NCBI GenBank assembly: GCA_030150045.1
Contig: JASLGM010000025.1
Location: forward strand, 1 to 27,870
DNA: 27,870 nucleotides
Direction of reading: 5' to 3'
Source of the DNA: Taishania sp.
Lineage (GTDB): Bacteria; Bacteroidota; Bacteroidia; Flavobacteriales_D; Crocinitomicaceae
Numbering within the stretch: the first letter of the stretch is position 1; every line of letters starts with the position of its first letter. Below the pieces are notes generated by a model. The model did not search any database and had not been told where the DNA came from. It was given only the letters and a program-made list of their open reading frames with translations. Positions 7,293 to 15,908 of the stretch are shown here, piece by piece. Made by a program: the position numbers and the translations under genes.

Positions 7293-8312
7293 TTAGGAAA
7301 AATTATTTTTTCGAGCTTGACGTATTTCTTTACTGGTCTCTTTGAATCTCCAGCCACCTTGTAATCTAATATTAAAAAACGTTTGATTGTACTTCAAATC
7401 ATTAAAATGAATGCCTTTATTGTCTATTTCAAAATGTAAACCAACAAAATAACTAGGTTTTGTATAGGCAACCATTAAACGTAAATCATATCGTGGAACA
7501 ATCCCCGCTTTTGTGGTTTTATCGTCGTTTACTCTGTAATTTTTAAATTGCATTCGTGGTCCCACAGCGATTAAAACACCATATTGCCAATCTTTTATTC
7601 GGTTAGCGTGACCAAATCCTGGCATGACACCAAATTCAACTGCACCCATACTTTGGAATCCGGTTTTGGTATTCGTTGAGTCATGAAAAAGCGGTGGAAT
7701 AATTGGTTTTCCATTGTTTAATAATCCAAATATATCAAGTCGACTAAGTAAATACCAAGTAAATACTTTTTTATTGTAAATGCCTCGATTGGCATTAAAA
7801 GCATCAATCTTGAAGTTTTTGTTTTGAAAGAAAGTAAGTTTAGCCCCAATGTCATAAACGTTTACGTTATAGGTCATGTCATTTGGTGTAACAATAGAGT
7901 AGTCAGGGTTCCAAGTAGCATTTTCTAATACATAACCACGGTAGTTTCTGTAATCGACTTCACCCTGAAAATTACGGAAAGAACCTTGTGCACTAATGTC
8001 TATGTATTTTGCTTTTCCATATAATGTTTGTGGTCGAATATTAGTAAGTAGACCAGCACCTAAGCGTAGAGAAAACCATTTGTAAGCGAACATAAACCCA
8101 AGCATACCTTTGTGGTTATGACGAAAAGCTAATTTTTTTAGACCTTGATCGTTAAAAGGGTATTTAATGTTAAACGGAGCGGAACTGAAACCCACATCAA
8201 CAGCCACGATAGGATTTAATCGGTATAAGGTATAAACAGACGAGGTGTCTTTTTGAGAAAAGACACCTGCTGAAATAAAAGTGAAAAATAATATGTTAAT
8301 CCAGGTTCTCAA
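7293..8312 (-). CDS. Putative outer-membrane protein, DUF4421-like
   Basis: 339 residues from a TTG start at 8312: MRTWINILFFTFISAGVFSQ is a good signal peptide with cleavage after FSQ or nearby. The mature part alternates polar and aromatic residues typical of beta strands (FMFAYKWFSLRLGAGLL, YDLRLMVAYTKPSYFVGLHFEID, FNIRLQGGWRFK) and should form a barrel or beta-rich envelope protein. It resembles the DUF4421 family of Bacteroidota, by recall. An ATG at 8390 is in frame but would place 26 residues antiphase over the catalytic-His region of oligopeptidase B and bury the signal peptide, so I reject it. Starting at 8312 leaves a 17-bp overlap with the upstream gene. Function unknown. Confidence 0.75.
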   Translation of the reverse strand: MRTWINILFFTFISAGVFSQKDTSSVYTLYRLNPIVAVDVGFSSAPFNIKYPFNDQGLKKLAFRHNHKGMLGFMFAYKWFSLRLGAGLLTNIRPQTLYGKAKYIDISAQGSFRNFQGEVDYRNYRGYVLENATWNPDYSIVTPNDMTYNVNVYDIGAKLTFFQNKNFKIDAFNANRGIYNKKVFTWYLLSRLDIFGLLNNGKPIIPPLFHDSTNTKTGFQSMGAVEFGVMPGFGHANRIKDWQYGVLIAVGPRMQFKNYRVNDDKTTKAGIVPRYDLRLMVAYTKPSYFVGLHFEIDNKGIHFNDLKYNQTFFNIRLQGGWRFKETSKEIRQARKNNFS

Positions 8313-10380
8313 GCGATAAAATAAAAGCAAATTCTTTAGCTCTTTCCAAAAGTGAATTTGAACGACCTGAACCTCCACCATGTCCTGCATCCATGTTGCA
8401 GTCTAAGAGCAGTAAGTTATTGTTCGTACGTACCGCACGGATTTTAGCAATCCATTTTAAAGGTTCCCAATATTGTACTTGAGAATCATGGTAACCTGTT
8501 GTAATCAATAGATTTGGATATGCCATTTTACGCGTATTGTCATAAGGGGAATAACTCAATAGATACCAGTAATAATCTTCTTCTTTAGGATTTCCCCATT
8601 CTTCGAATTCACCAACTGTTAGAGGTATACTCTCGTCTAACATAGTAGATACAACATCTACGAAAGGGACTTGTGCAATGACACCTTTGAATAAATACGG
8701 CGCCATATTCATTACTGCTCCCATCAATAAACCACCTGCTGAACCACCTTGAATGTATAGTTTTTCAGGGTGGCAATATCCACGTTGACTTAATTGTTCT
8801 GCAATATTTACAAAGTCTGTAAAAGTGTTTTTCTTTTTTAAGAATTTACCATTTTGATACCAATCTTCACCCATGTATTTTTCTCCACGAATATGAGCTT
8901 GAACATAAACAAATCCTCTGTCCAATAAAGATAGAAGAGTAGGACTAAAGCGATCTTCCATGGTATAGCCATAAGAACCATAAGCATAAAGCAAGCAAGG
9001 TGCATTTGCTGTTTCAGTTCCTTTTTTGTAAATAATAGATGCAGGAACTTGTGTTCCATCATTAGCTACAAACCATACACGTTCACTTACATAATTAGTA
9101 GGAATGAATTGAGGATCTTTTAATTCCTTTTGGAAGAAAACATAACGCGTTTTACTTTCTAAGTCATATTGGTAAACTGTTGCAGGAGTAGAAAGCGAAG
9201 TGTAGGAATAATACAAATAAGTATCCTCCATCTCTTCAAAATCACGAACTCCGAGGCTGTATGTTTCTTCATCCATTTGGATAAACGAGCTTGTTTTCGT
9301 GGCTAGGTTAAAGATATTAATTTGATCTAAGCCATTTGAACGTTGTTGTAAAACGATGTAGGATTTATTAGCTGTAAATCCTTCAAGTAACACTTTGTTG
9401 TCATGTGGAATGACTATTTCACATTTAGAAATATCTGATGGTCTTTCTTTTGAAAATAAAAGCTGATTGTTTGGAGCGTTATAATTCGAAAGAATATAAT
9501 ATCCATTGGGATGTGGCATAACTGTAAACTCATGACCTTTAATTACAGGCATGAATAGAGTTGCAGTTGTTGCGCTACCATCGGCTGTCATTTCATAAAC
9601 TTTGGTGGTAGTTGAAGAAGATGAAATGATTTGGATAGACGTGTTTGTGTTTGGAGCATCTAAATATACATCGTATAATTCATCTTTCTCCTCGAAAACC
9701 AAAACGTCTTTTGAAGAAGGTGTGCCAATAATGTGACGGTAAACCTTATATGTTCTTAATGACTCTTTATCTTGAACTGAATAATAAATTGTTTTATTGT
9801 CTTGCGCCCAAACGAAATCTCCAGATGTATTCTTAATTTCATCAGAAAGGAATTTTCCTGTTTTATTAGAACGGAAAACGATTGAATAATTGCGACGACC
9901 TTTAAAATCTTCTGCAATTGCTAATATTTCATTGTTAGGTGAATTAGAAAAGTCAGCTAATTCATAGAATTTTTGACCTTTCGCACGTTCATTTTCATCG
10001 AAGAACATCGTGTTTTCTTCTTTGCCTATCAGATAGGTTTCTGTATAATCTTTTCCTTCGACCATTTGACTTTGGAACCACTGACGATTCATAAGGAATG
10101 GGGCGAATTTTTCGTTCTGATCTACGCGATGTTCAAATTCTTTAAGAAGTTTTTGAACACGATTATCTTCTTTTTTGAAGAAATCATTACTGACTTTATT
10201 TTCTGAATTGATGTATTCTAATACTGGTTTGGAATCTCTTTTATTCATCCAAAAATAATCATCATATCTTGTGTGATTATGTACAGTTAAAGCCTTTTTC
10301 TCGACTTTTGCTTTAGGTTCATTCATAGTTTGACCGAATGTCAGGAGGGGGATAGATAATATTACAAGTGTTTTCTTCAT
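8296..10380 (-). CDS. ptrB: Oligopeptidase B (S9A serine peptidase), predicted exported
   Basis: 694 residues with the S9A layout: an N-terminal beta-propeller (about 70-410) and a C-terminal alpha/beta-hydrolase domain. The catalytic triad is complete: S547 in GGSAGG, D632 in TTGYHDSQVQYWEP, H667 in MDAGHGGGSGR. The segment VPFVDVVSTMLDESIPLT followed by GEFEEWGNP matches E. coli protease II closely. Its acidic residues (GEFEEW) are those linked to preference for Lys/Arg at P1, so cleavage after basic residues in short peptides is expected. Unlike cytosolic E. coli PtrB, it starts with a signal peptide (MKKTLVILSIPLLTFGQ), so it is probably periplasmic. Its 3' end overlaps the next gene. Confidence 0.93.
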   Translation of the reverse strand: MKKTLVILSIPLLTFGQTMNEPKAKVEKKALTVHNHTRYDDYFWMNKRDSKPVLEYINSENKVSNDFFKKEDNRVQKLLKEFEHRVDQNEKFAPFLMNRQWFQSQMVEGKDYTETYLIGKEENTMFFDENERAKGQKFYELADFSNSPNNEILAIAEDFKGRRNYSIVFRSNKTGKFLSDEIKNTSGDFVWAQDNKTIYYSVQDKESLRTYKVYRHIIGTPSSKDVLVFEEKDELYDVYLDAPNTNTSIQIISSSSTTTKVYEMTADGSATTATLFMPVIKGHEFTVMPHPNGYYILSNYNAPNNQLLFSKERPSDISKCEIVIPHDNKVLLEGFTANKSYIVLQQRSNGLDQINIFNLATKTSSFIQMDEETYSLGVRDFEEMEDTYLYYSYTSLSTPATVYQYDLESKTRYVFFQKELKDPQFIPTNYVSERVWFVANDGTQVPASIIYKKGTETANAPCLLYAYGSYGYTMEDRFSPTLLSLLDRGFVYVQAHIRGEKYMGEDWYQNGKFLKKKNTFTDFVNIAEQLSQRGYCHPEKLYIQGGSAGGLLMGAVMNMAPYLFKGVIAQVPFVDVVSTMLDESIPLTVGEFEEWGNPKEEDYYWYLLSYSPYDNTRKMAYPNLLITTGYHDSQVQYWEPLKWIAKIRAVRTNNNLLLLDCNMDAGHGGGSGRSNSLLERAKEFAFILSLENLD

Positions 10381-10448
10381 TCAAGCGAAAATTTGAAACG
10401 CTAAAGTTAATGAAAAAGGAAAAAGTATCATAAATTTAAAGGAATAAC

Positions 10449-10456
10449 TAAATTTG
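10449..10456 (+). promoter_or_regulatory. -7 promoter element (TAAATTTG) of the methyltransferase gene
   Basis: Exact match to TAnnTTTG, 19 bp before the GTG at 10476. This supports the unusual GTG start. No clear -33 element is seen at 19-21 bp. Confidence 0.5.
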
Positions 10457-10475
10457 AAGTAAAAAATATTTAAAC

Positions 10476-11240
10476 GTGTACAAATTTCTACTAAATAAAC
10501 TTCCTCGTCCTTTATTGATACGCTTGAGTTATCCGTTTAAATTGGTTGCGCCACTTCTTTATAAAGGAGACAATGTTGCATGCCCAGTTTGTGAAAAAAG
10601 TTTTTCTAAGTTTCTTTCTTATGGTTCAGAAGTAGCGCATAGAGAAAATGTGTTATGTCCTTATGATTTAACTTTGGAAAGACATCGCCTGATGTGGATT
10701 TTTTTAAAAGAGCATTCGGATTTTTTAACAGCAGAAAAACTAGAAGTTTTGCATATTGCGCCAGAGCAGTGTTTTCATTCCCGTTTCAAAGCACAAAAAA
10801 ATATTACCTATCTAACAGCAGATATTGAATCACCGATTGCCGATATGCACTTTGATCTTCATGATATTCCTCTGGAAGACAATCGTTTTGATGTTGTGTT
10901 TTGTAATCATGTTATGGAACATGTTCAGGATGCAAAGCAATGTATGTCTGAATTATATCGTGTTATGAAACCTGGCGGATGGGCGATCATGCAAGTGCCT
11001 CAGGATTTTACACGAGAAGAAACCTATGAAGATTGGACGATTACCTCACCTGAGGAGCGTGAAAAACACTTCTGGCAAAAAGACCATGTAAGACTTTTTG
11101 GAAAAGATTATCCTAAATGGTTAGAGTCAGTTGGATTTAGGGTAGAGGAATTTGATAAAGAAAAAGAAATTGGCGCCGATAAAATTGAGCGATACCGTTT
11201 GCAAAAAGGAGAAGTTCTCTATATTATTCATAAAGACTAA
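10476..11240 (+). CDS. Class I SAM-dependent methyltransferase with N-terminal zinc-ribbon-like motif
   Basis: 254 residues from a GTG start. Residues ~36-62 have CPVC...LCPYD, a possible metal-binding knuckle. The Rossmann-type methyltransferase core follows: HIAPEQCF in the motif I region (degenerate, lacking the usual GxGxG), TADIESP as the acidic strand-2 end, FDVVFCNHVMEHV as motif II/post I, and YRVMKPGGWAIMQVP. These mark a Methyltransf_11-type fold. The substrate is unknown; related Bacteroidota proteins are often linked to envelope glycans, but nothing here proves that. The next gene (di-heme peroxidase) starts 4 bp after its stop, so they probably form an operon, although their functions are not obviously related. 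Confidence 0.85.
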   Translation: MYKFLLNKLPRPLLIRLSYPFKLVAPLLYKGDNVACPVCEKSFSKFLSYGSEVAHRENVLCPYDLTLERHRLMWIFLKEHSDFLTAEKLEVLHIAPEQCFHSRFKAQKNITYLTADIESPIADMHFDLHDIPLEDNRFDVVFCNHVMEHVQDAKQCMSELYRVMKPGGWAIMQVPQDFTREETYEDWTITSPEEREKHFWQKDHVRLFGKDYPKWLESVGFRVEEFDKEKEIGADKIERYRLQKGEVLYIIHKD

Positions 11241-11244
11241 TCAG

Positions 11245-12192
11245 ATGCTACGCTATTTCTTTGCCTCGCTATTATTTCTCATTTTGTTTATAAATCAAGC
11301 ATGCACTTCAAAAGTAAAAGAGGCTGAAGTAGTCCCTGAAAATTATGTAAATAAAGAGGCAGAGATTCATTTAGGACAATTGTTGTTTTTTGAACCTCGT
11401 TTATCCAGCGATAACTCTACTGGTTGCGTATCTTGTCATCTTCCTGGATTAGCTTTTACTGATGGTTTAGAAAAGTCTGTAGGGGTAGAAGGAAGGATGG
11501 CGGCAAGAAATTCACCAACACTTTTTAATTTAGCAGATCATTCTGTTTTTATGTTTGACGGAGTGATACCAAGCCTAGAGTTACAAGCGTTAGCTCCAAT
11601 CTCAGACCATAACGAAATGAATAGTTCGATGAAAGAAATCATTGAAAAATTAAAAGATGATCCTGTTTTTAAGCGTCAAGTAAAGAAAGCATACAAGAGA
11701 CCTTTAGATCCAAAAGCAATTACACATGCATTAGCTGCCTATCAAAGAACATTAGTTTCTAAATCATCTCGTTTTGACGCCTTTTTAGCTGGAAATAAAT
11801 CCAGAATTTCAAAAGAAGAGAAGGAGGGATGGTTTTTATTTCAAGAAAAATTTCAATGTACTTCTTGTCATGCTTTACCTAATTTAACGAGTGCGAAAAC
11901 AGCAGCAAATGGTTTGCCTATTAATGATGGCGACTTCGGTAGGTACAGAGCAACAAATAAAGAATCCGATAAAGGACATTTTAAAATACCAACTTTACGT
12001 AACATTTCTTTAACAGCTCCGTATATGCATGATGGAAGGTTTGCTACTTTAGAAGACGTGTTAAATTTTTATGCTACTGCTCCTAAAAGTGAATATGCAC
12101 CCATTATGGTGCAGAAATACAAGATGAGTTCGGCGGAACAGAAAAAAATTATTTCCTTTTTACATACACTACAAGATACCGTGTTGTTTTAG
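11245..12192 (+). CDS. Di-heme cytochrome c peroxidase (CcpA/MauG family), exported
   Basis: 315 residues. The N-terminus MLRYFFASLLFLILFINQAC is a signal peptide with Cys20 in a loose lipobox, so it may be a lipoprotein. Two heme c motifs are present: C61-V-S-C-H65 and C205-T-S-C-H209, with the TLRNISLTAPYMHDG segment typical of the family near the C-terminus. It should reduce H2O2 to water in the periplasm using electrons from a small cytochrome. MauG-like modification of a protein is an alternative. An in-frame ATG at 11152 lies within the methyltransferase gene and adds no signal-like sequence, so ATG 11245 is chosen. Confidence 0.93.
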   Translation: MLRYFFASLLFLILFINQACTSKVKEAEVVPENYVNKEAEIHLGQLLFFEPRLSSDNSTGCVSCHLPGLAFTDGLEKSVGVEGRMAARNSPTLFNLADHSVFMFDGVIPSLELQALAPISDHNEMNSSMKEIIEKLKDDPVFKRQVKKAYKRPLDPKAITHALAAYQRTLVSKSSRFDAFLAGNKSRISKEEKEGWFLFQEKFQCTSCHALPNLTSAKTAANGLPINDGDFGRYRATNKESDKGHFKIPTLRNISLTAPYMHDGRFATLEDVLNFYATAPKSEYAPIMVQKYKMSSAEQKKIISFLHTLQDTVLF

Positions 12193-12343
12193 GAATATTC
12201 AATCAGAATAACTGTTTATTCGATGAATGCAATATTATTTTCATTTAGTCGTTAATAATTGTAACAAACACCAATTAACTTGTTATATGTGTATGATTAC
12301 AGATCTGCACATATTGGTAAATGATAATCTTAAAGGCAATACC

Positions 12344-12910
12344 ATGCATGTAAACGCTGTATATCATCAATCAGAATCTGTCATTCAGCTTGAGCTGGAG
12401 TGGATACAGAAGGCAAAGACCAATCCTGGTGACTTTGCGCCTTTATACACAAAATACTATTCGGCTATATATAAATACATCTATCAGCGTATGGATGACA
12501 TAGATATGGCAGGAGATGTTACTTCACAGGTTTTCATAAAAGCTTTACAGAATATTCATAAGTATGAATTTAGAGGTGTTCCTTTTAGTTCTTGGTTATA
12601 CCGTATTGCAAAAAGTGAGTTAAACCAAGCGTTTAGGGATAATGCTGCTCTTCAAACAGTGAATATTGATACTCAGAGTATTGGTCACTTTATTGATGAT
12701 TTTGAAGAAGAAGATCTTGAAGAGCAAAAAGTTAAATTGAAACATGCATTAAGTCAATTAAAAGCAGACGAATTACAGATGATTGAATTGCGTTTCTTTG
12801 AAAAAAGATCTTTTAAAGAAATTGGAGAGATAATGGATATGACCGAGAATAATGCAAAAGTAAAGTCGTTTCGGACATTAGAGAAATTAAAAAAACTATT
12901 TAAAATATAG
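12344..12910 (+). CDS. ECF-type RNA polymerase sigma factor
   Basis: 188 residues from ATG 12344. Region 2 spans about residues 30-95 (APLYTKYYSAIYKYIYQRM...FSSWLYRIAKSELNQAFR), and region 4 about 130-185 with a helix-turn-helix (QMIELRFFEKRSFKEIGEIMDM). The acidic linker FIDDFEEEDLEEQ lies between. The start is uncertain: in-frame ATGs at 12227, 12287 and 12293 would add up to 39 residues that do not look like sigma sequence. It is followed after 4 bp by a membrane protein gene, the usual sigma/anti-sigma arrangement. The nearby PorG-like gene suggests a possible link to T9SS or envelope control, as for SigP in Porphyromonas, but that is inference. Confidence 0.9.
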   Translation: MHVNAVYHQSESVIQLELEWIQKAKTNPGDFAPLYTKYYSAIYKYIYQRMDDIDMAGDVTSQVFIKALQNIHKYEFRGVPFSSWLYRIAKSELNQAFRDNAALQTVNIDTQSIGHFIDDFEEEDLEEQKVKLKHALSQLKADELQMIELRFFEKRSFKEIGEIMDMTENNAKVKSFRTLEKLKKLFKI

Positions 12911-12914
12911 TGTG

Positions 12915-13715
12915 ATGAAAAAGATCAATTTCAATTTCGATCGTACACCTCTAACTGAGGAAGCAATCAATGCAAAACAAAATTTTGAACATGTGTTGAA
13001 AGCTGCAACTGCAAAACCTAAACTTTCATGGTCCAAAATGGGGTACTATGGAACCGTTGGTATAGCTAGCTTCGCAGCAGCAGTAGGAATTTTTAAACTA
13101 ATTCAAATAAATCAAAACGCCAATGATAATAAGGCTACCCTATACTCCCAAAGTCAATTAATTAATGATGAACAGACGCTGAATGAACACAACATTCAAT
13201 TGGCTTATAATCCTGTTTCAAATGATGCCGATTTATCTTTTGAAGAAATAGGATTTTTACAAACAGAAAAAGCAGAGAAAGCAATCGCTCCTGAAGTCGT
13301 TTCAACACTTTCTAAAGAAAAAGCAAATGTTGAAACTCCTATCAAGGAAGAACAAAAGATAGCCGTATCTGTTGAGGAGCATAAAACTCCAGTTAGCACA
13401 GAACATAAAACTATTCAACAAGCGCCAGTTATTGCAGGTGTAAGTAAAGGGGCAATCAATTGGAATGAGTTTCGCAACAATGAAATCTACGTAGGTGAAA
13501 ATCAAGTAGTAAAACAATTCTCTATTCAGTATACAGCAAAAACAGGAGATCGCACAGTAACTGTTATGGGTAGTAGAATCAGTCCTGAAGTTGAGAAAGA
13601 ACTACTAGCAGTAGGTTTAAACCAAAAAGTGTTTATAACAAACATTTTAAGTGAATCATCACTCAATGCCTCTAAAAGACTACTGTCTATGGAGTTGGAT
13701 GTTCATTTCAAATAG
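12915..13715 (+). CDS. One-TM protein downstream of the sigma factor (possible anti-sigma factor, GldM-like C-terminus)
   Basis: 266 residues. Residues 1-42 are cytoplasmic, 43-62 form a single TM segment (GYYGTVGIASFAAAVGIFKLI), and 63-175 are a low-complexity Glu/Lys/Thr/Val linker. Residues ~180-266 form a beta-rich periplasmic domain (VKQFSIQYTAKTGD, MGSRISPEVEKELLAVGLNQKVFITNILSE). This last domain resembles the C-terminal domain of the T9SS motor protein GldM (F-x-V strand, then L...L..G.KVFI..I); I rate that similarity as suggestive only. Position and topology fit an anti-sigma factor, but no known anti-sigma domain is recognised in the N-terminal 42 residues. A GTG directly before the ATG is in frame; ATG 12915 is preferred. 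Confidence 0.82.
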   Translation: MKKINFNFDRTPLTEEAINAKQNFEHVLKAATAKPKLSWSKMGYYGTVGIASFAAAVGIFKLIQINQNANDNKATLYSQSQLINDEQTLNEHNIQLAYNPVSNDADLSFEEIGFLQTEKAEKAIAPEVVSTLSKEKANVETPIKEEQKIAVSVEEHKTPVSTEHKTIQQAPVIAGVSKGAINWNEFRNNEIYVGENQVVKQFSIQYTAKTGDRTVTVMGSRISPEVEKELLAVGLNQKVFITNILSESSLNASKRLLSMELDVHFK

Positions 13716-13789
13716 TAATGCTGTGTTAAGTTTTAATCATTAGTAGGTTAGTTTTATAAATTTAAGCGTGTTAATAGCAAAACAATCAA

Positions 13790-13797
13790 TACATTTG
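13790..13797 (+). promoter_or_regulatory. -7 promoter element (TACATTTG) of the PorG-like gene
   Basis: Exact TAnnTTTG match, 34 bp before the ATG at 13832. The -33 position has only GTG at 13768-13770, a partial match. The gene therefore probably has its own promoter, separate from the sigma-factor gene pair. Confidence 0.55.
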
Positions 13798-13831
13798 TCT
13801 TTGCAATAAACATTTTTCGAAATTAACTCGA

Positions 13832-14800
13832 ATGAAAAAAAAGAGCTACATGAAAATACCTTTTATGCTTTGTATGTTAGTTGGAATGCAAACCGCTTTC
13901 GGTCAGCATACAAATTTCAATACACAACGTAACTGGTCTTTAAATAAAAAGGAGATTCTGTTTGGAATAGGAGCTACACAATTTCTTGGAGATCTTGGAG
14001 GTGCAGACAAAGTCGGTAAAGATTATTCATTGCGGGACATGAATTTCCCATCCACTTCTTTTGGAGGGATGATAGGATATCGCTATCGATTTAAACCGCA
14101 ATGGGCTACTACAACCACCTTTAATGTAGGCATGCTAAAAGGAGATGATGCCTTGACAAATGAAGTGATCCGTAACTCAAGGAATCTACACTTTAGATCA
14201 ATGGTTTTTGAAGTAGCGCAGCGAATTGAATGGATATTTCTAGCGAATGAGAAATTTGGAGCACGTTACAAGATGGCAGGAAGAAAATACATGAGAGAAA
14301 AAAACGATCAAGTATATTTATTCGCAGGAATAGGAATCAACTACTTTAACGCAAAAGCAAATTTTAATGGTGAATGGGTTTCCCTTCGTAAAATGCATAC
14401 TGAAGGACAAGGACTACCAGATGGGCCAAAGAGATATTTACCTGTTACAGCGACCATACCTATGGGAATTGGGGCAAGAATAGGAATCAGTAGAATGTGG
14501 CGTATAGGAATTGAAGCTACTTATGTGAAAACATTCTCCGACTATATAGATGACGTTTCAGGGGTGTATTACGATCCTGCAGTCATTGCAGCAAACTACG
14601 GACCTGCAGCAGGATATTTGTCAAATCCTTCTTACCAAAATAGTTCATGGTTTACACCTGGACAACAACGAGGAGATAAGCAAAAAGATGCTTACTTCTA
14701 CCTAAATATTGTGGTGACAAGAAACATTACCTATAAACAATATGCTGGTGATAGAAACCAATCAAGTTGGAAAAAAGGTGGTGGAAGATATAAATTCTAA
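13832..14800 (+). CDS. PorG-like (DUF6089-type) outer-membrane beta-barrel, candidate T9SS component
   Basis: 322 residues. The N-terminal signal peptide ends around AFGQ (residue 25). The mature protein shows family features I recall for PorG/DUF6089: a first strand with FLGDLGG, FGGMIGYRYRFKPQWA, RNLHFRSMVFEVAQRIEW, FAGIGINYFN, then NGEWVSLRKMHTEGQG and IPMGIGARIGISRMWRIGIEATY followed by FSDYIDDVSGVYYD. PorG is an outer-membrane protein needed for T9SS secretion. This copy is longer than typical PorG (about 230-300 residues) and has a Gly/Lys-rich tail. Whether it is the T9SS PorG or a paralogue cannot be decided from one window. Confidence 0.8.
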   Translation: MKKKSYMKIPFMLCMLVGMQTAFGQHTNFNTQRNWSLNKKEILFGIGATQFLGDLGGADKVGKDYSLRDMNFPSTSFGGMIGYRYRFKPQWATTTTFNVGMLKGDDALTNEVIRNSRNLHFRSMVFEVAQRIEWIFLANEKFGARYKMAGRKYMREKNDQVYLFAGIGINYFNAKANFNGEWVSLRKMHTEGQGLPDGPKRYLPVTATIPMGIGARIGISRMWRIGIEATYVKTFSDYIDDVSGVYYDPAVIAANYGPAAGYLSNPSYQNSSWFTPGQQRGDKQKDAYFYLNIVVTRNITYKQYAGDRNQSSWKKGGGRYKF

Positions 14801-14818
14801 AGAAATTTAAAAAAAATA

Positions 14819-14846
14819 TGAGGTGGCCTAGTGTCGCCTCATTTTG
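14819..14846 (+). terminator. Probable terminator after the PorG-like gene
   Basis: Stem TGAGGTGGC (14819-14827) / GTCGCCTCA (14833-14841) has nine pairs, two of them G-U, with a 5-nt loop, followed by TTTTG. It is immediately upstream of the pyrD promoter. Confidence 0.6.
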
Positions 14847-14851
14847 CATTG

Positions 14852-14859
14852 TATATTTG
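14852..14859 (+). promoter_or_regulatory. -7 promoter element (TATATTTG) of pyrD
   Basis: Exact TAnnTTTG match, 16 bp before ATG 14876. It lies downstream of the longer-ORF ATG at 14831 and so fixes the pyrD start. Confidence 0.6.
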
Positions 14860-14875
14860 CCAAAAAGAAAATTCC

Positions 14876-15907
14876 ATGTATCAGTTATTGCGTTCGATTT
14901 TATTCCAATTTGACCCCGAAAAAGTACATTATTTCACCGCGAATTTATTGCACAATACCCTGAAAATACCTGGGAGTAAAGTTGTCTTTAAAAGCCTTTT
15001 TTGTGTAGAAGATAAAACGCTTGAAAAAGAAGTGTTTGGAGTGAAATTTAAAAATCCTGTGGGATTAGCTGCAGGATTTGATAAGAACGCAACCATGTTT
15101 AATGATTTGGCACATTGTGGATTCGGATTCATCGAAATTGGAACAATAACACCAAAAGGACAACCCGGAAACGATAAGCCAAGACTTTTCAGATTAAAAG
15201 AAGATCAGGCAATCGTTAATAGAATGGGATTCAATAACGATGGAGTTGAACAGGCTGTAATCAATTTAAGAAAAAGAAATACGAACGTAGTAATCGGAGG
15301 GAATATTGGAAAGAATAAAGTAACAGCGAATGAAGACGCTGTACTTGACTACCTTACATCTTTCAATACGCTGTTTCCTTATGTGGACTATTTTGTCGTG
15401 AATGTTTCATCACCAAACACTCCCAACTTAAGAGAATTACAAGATAAAAAACCATTAACAGATATTCTTTCGACCTTAAAGAAAGAAAATTTAGCACAAG
15501 ATAAACCCAAACCAATTCTTCTGAAAATTGCTCCAGATTTGAATGAAAGACAATTGATGGATATCGTTGAAATTCTTCAAGAAGTAAATATCGAAGGGGT
15601 GATTGCAACAAATACAACCATCGATAGAAGTGAATTGGTAACAGATAAAAAAACAGTTGAAGAGATTGGTGCAGGTGGTGTTTCTGGAAAACCAGTCAAA
15701 GAAAAATCAACAGAGGTTATTCGTTTTTTAAGAAAAAATCTAGGTCCCAAATACCCTATAATTGGAGTAGGAGGTATACATTCTGCTGAAGATGCAATGG
15801 AGAAAATAGATGCAGGAGCAGATTTAGTACAAATATATACAGGCTTCATTTATGAAGGTCCAGGATTAATTAAAAAAATAAATAAGGCACTATTAAATCG
15901 AAAATAA
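14876..15907 (+). CDS. pyrD: Dihydroorotate dehydrogenase (quinone), class 2
   Basis: 343 residues. It oxidises dihydroorotate to orotate in pyrimidine synthesis and passes electrons to membrane quinone. The N-terminal amphipathic stretch (MYQLLRSILFQFDPEKVHYFTANLL) is the membrane-binding helix pair typical of class 2. The FMN-barrel motifs follow: NPVGLAAGFDKNA (60-72), GTITPKGQPGN (89-99), NRMGFNNDG (115-123), the class 2 catalytic serine region NVSSPNTPNLR (176-186), GGVSGKPVK, and GVGGIHSAEDAMEKIDAGADLVQIYTG split over the phosphate-binding strands. All key residues look intact. HMG-CoA lyase follows after 1 bp, so the two are co-transcribed. Confidence 0.97.
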   Translation: MYQLLRSILFQFDPEKVHYFTANLLHNTLKIPGSKVVFKSLFCVEDKTLEKEVFGVKFKNPVGLAAGFDKNATMFNDLAHCGFGFIEIGTITPKGQPGNDKPRLFRLKEDQAIVNRMGFNNDGVEQAVINLRKRNTNVVIGGNIGKNKVTANEDAVLDYLTSFNTLFPYVDYFVVNVSSPNTPNLRELQDKKPLTDILSTLKKENLAQDKPKPILLKIAPDLNERQLMDIVEILQEVNIEGVIATNTTIDRSELVTDKKTVEEIGAGGVSGKPVKEKSTEVIRFLRKNLGPKYPIIGVGGIHSAEDAMEKIDAGADLVQIYTGFIYEGPGLIKKINKALLNRK

Positions 15908-15908
15908 A

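Noticed and set aside
8313..8390. 26-residue N-terminal extension of the DUF4421-like gene
   Set aside because: It overlaps the oligopeptidase B catalytic-His region in another frame and would bury the signal peptide.
12227..12343. Longer start for the ECF sigma factor
   Set aside because: The added residues are not sigma-like; ATG 12344 gives a normal ECF length. It remains possible.
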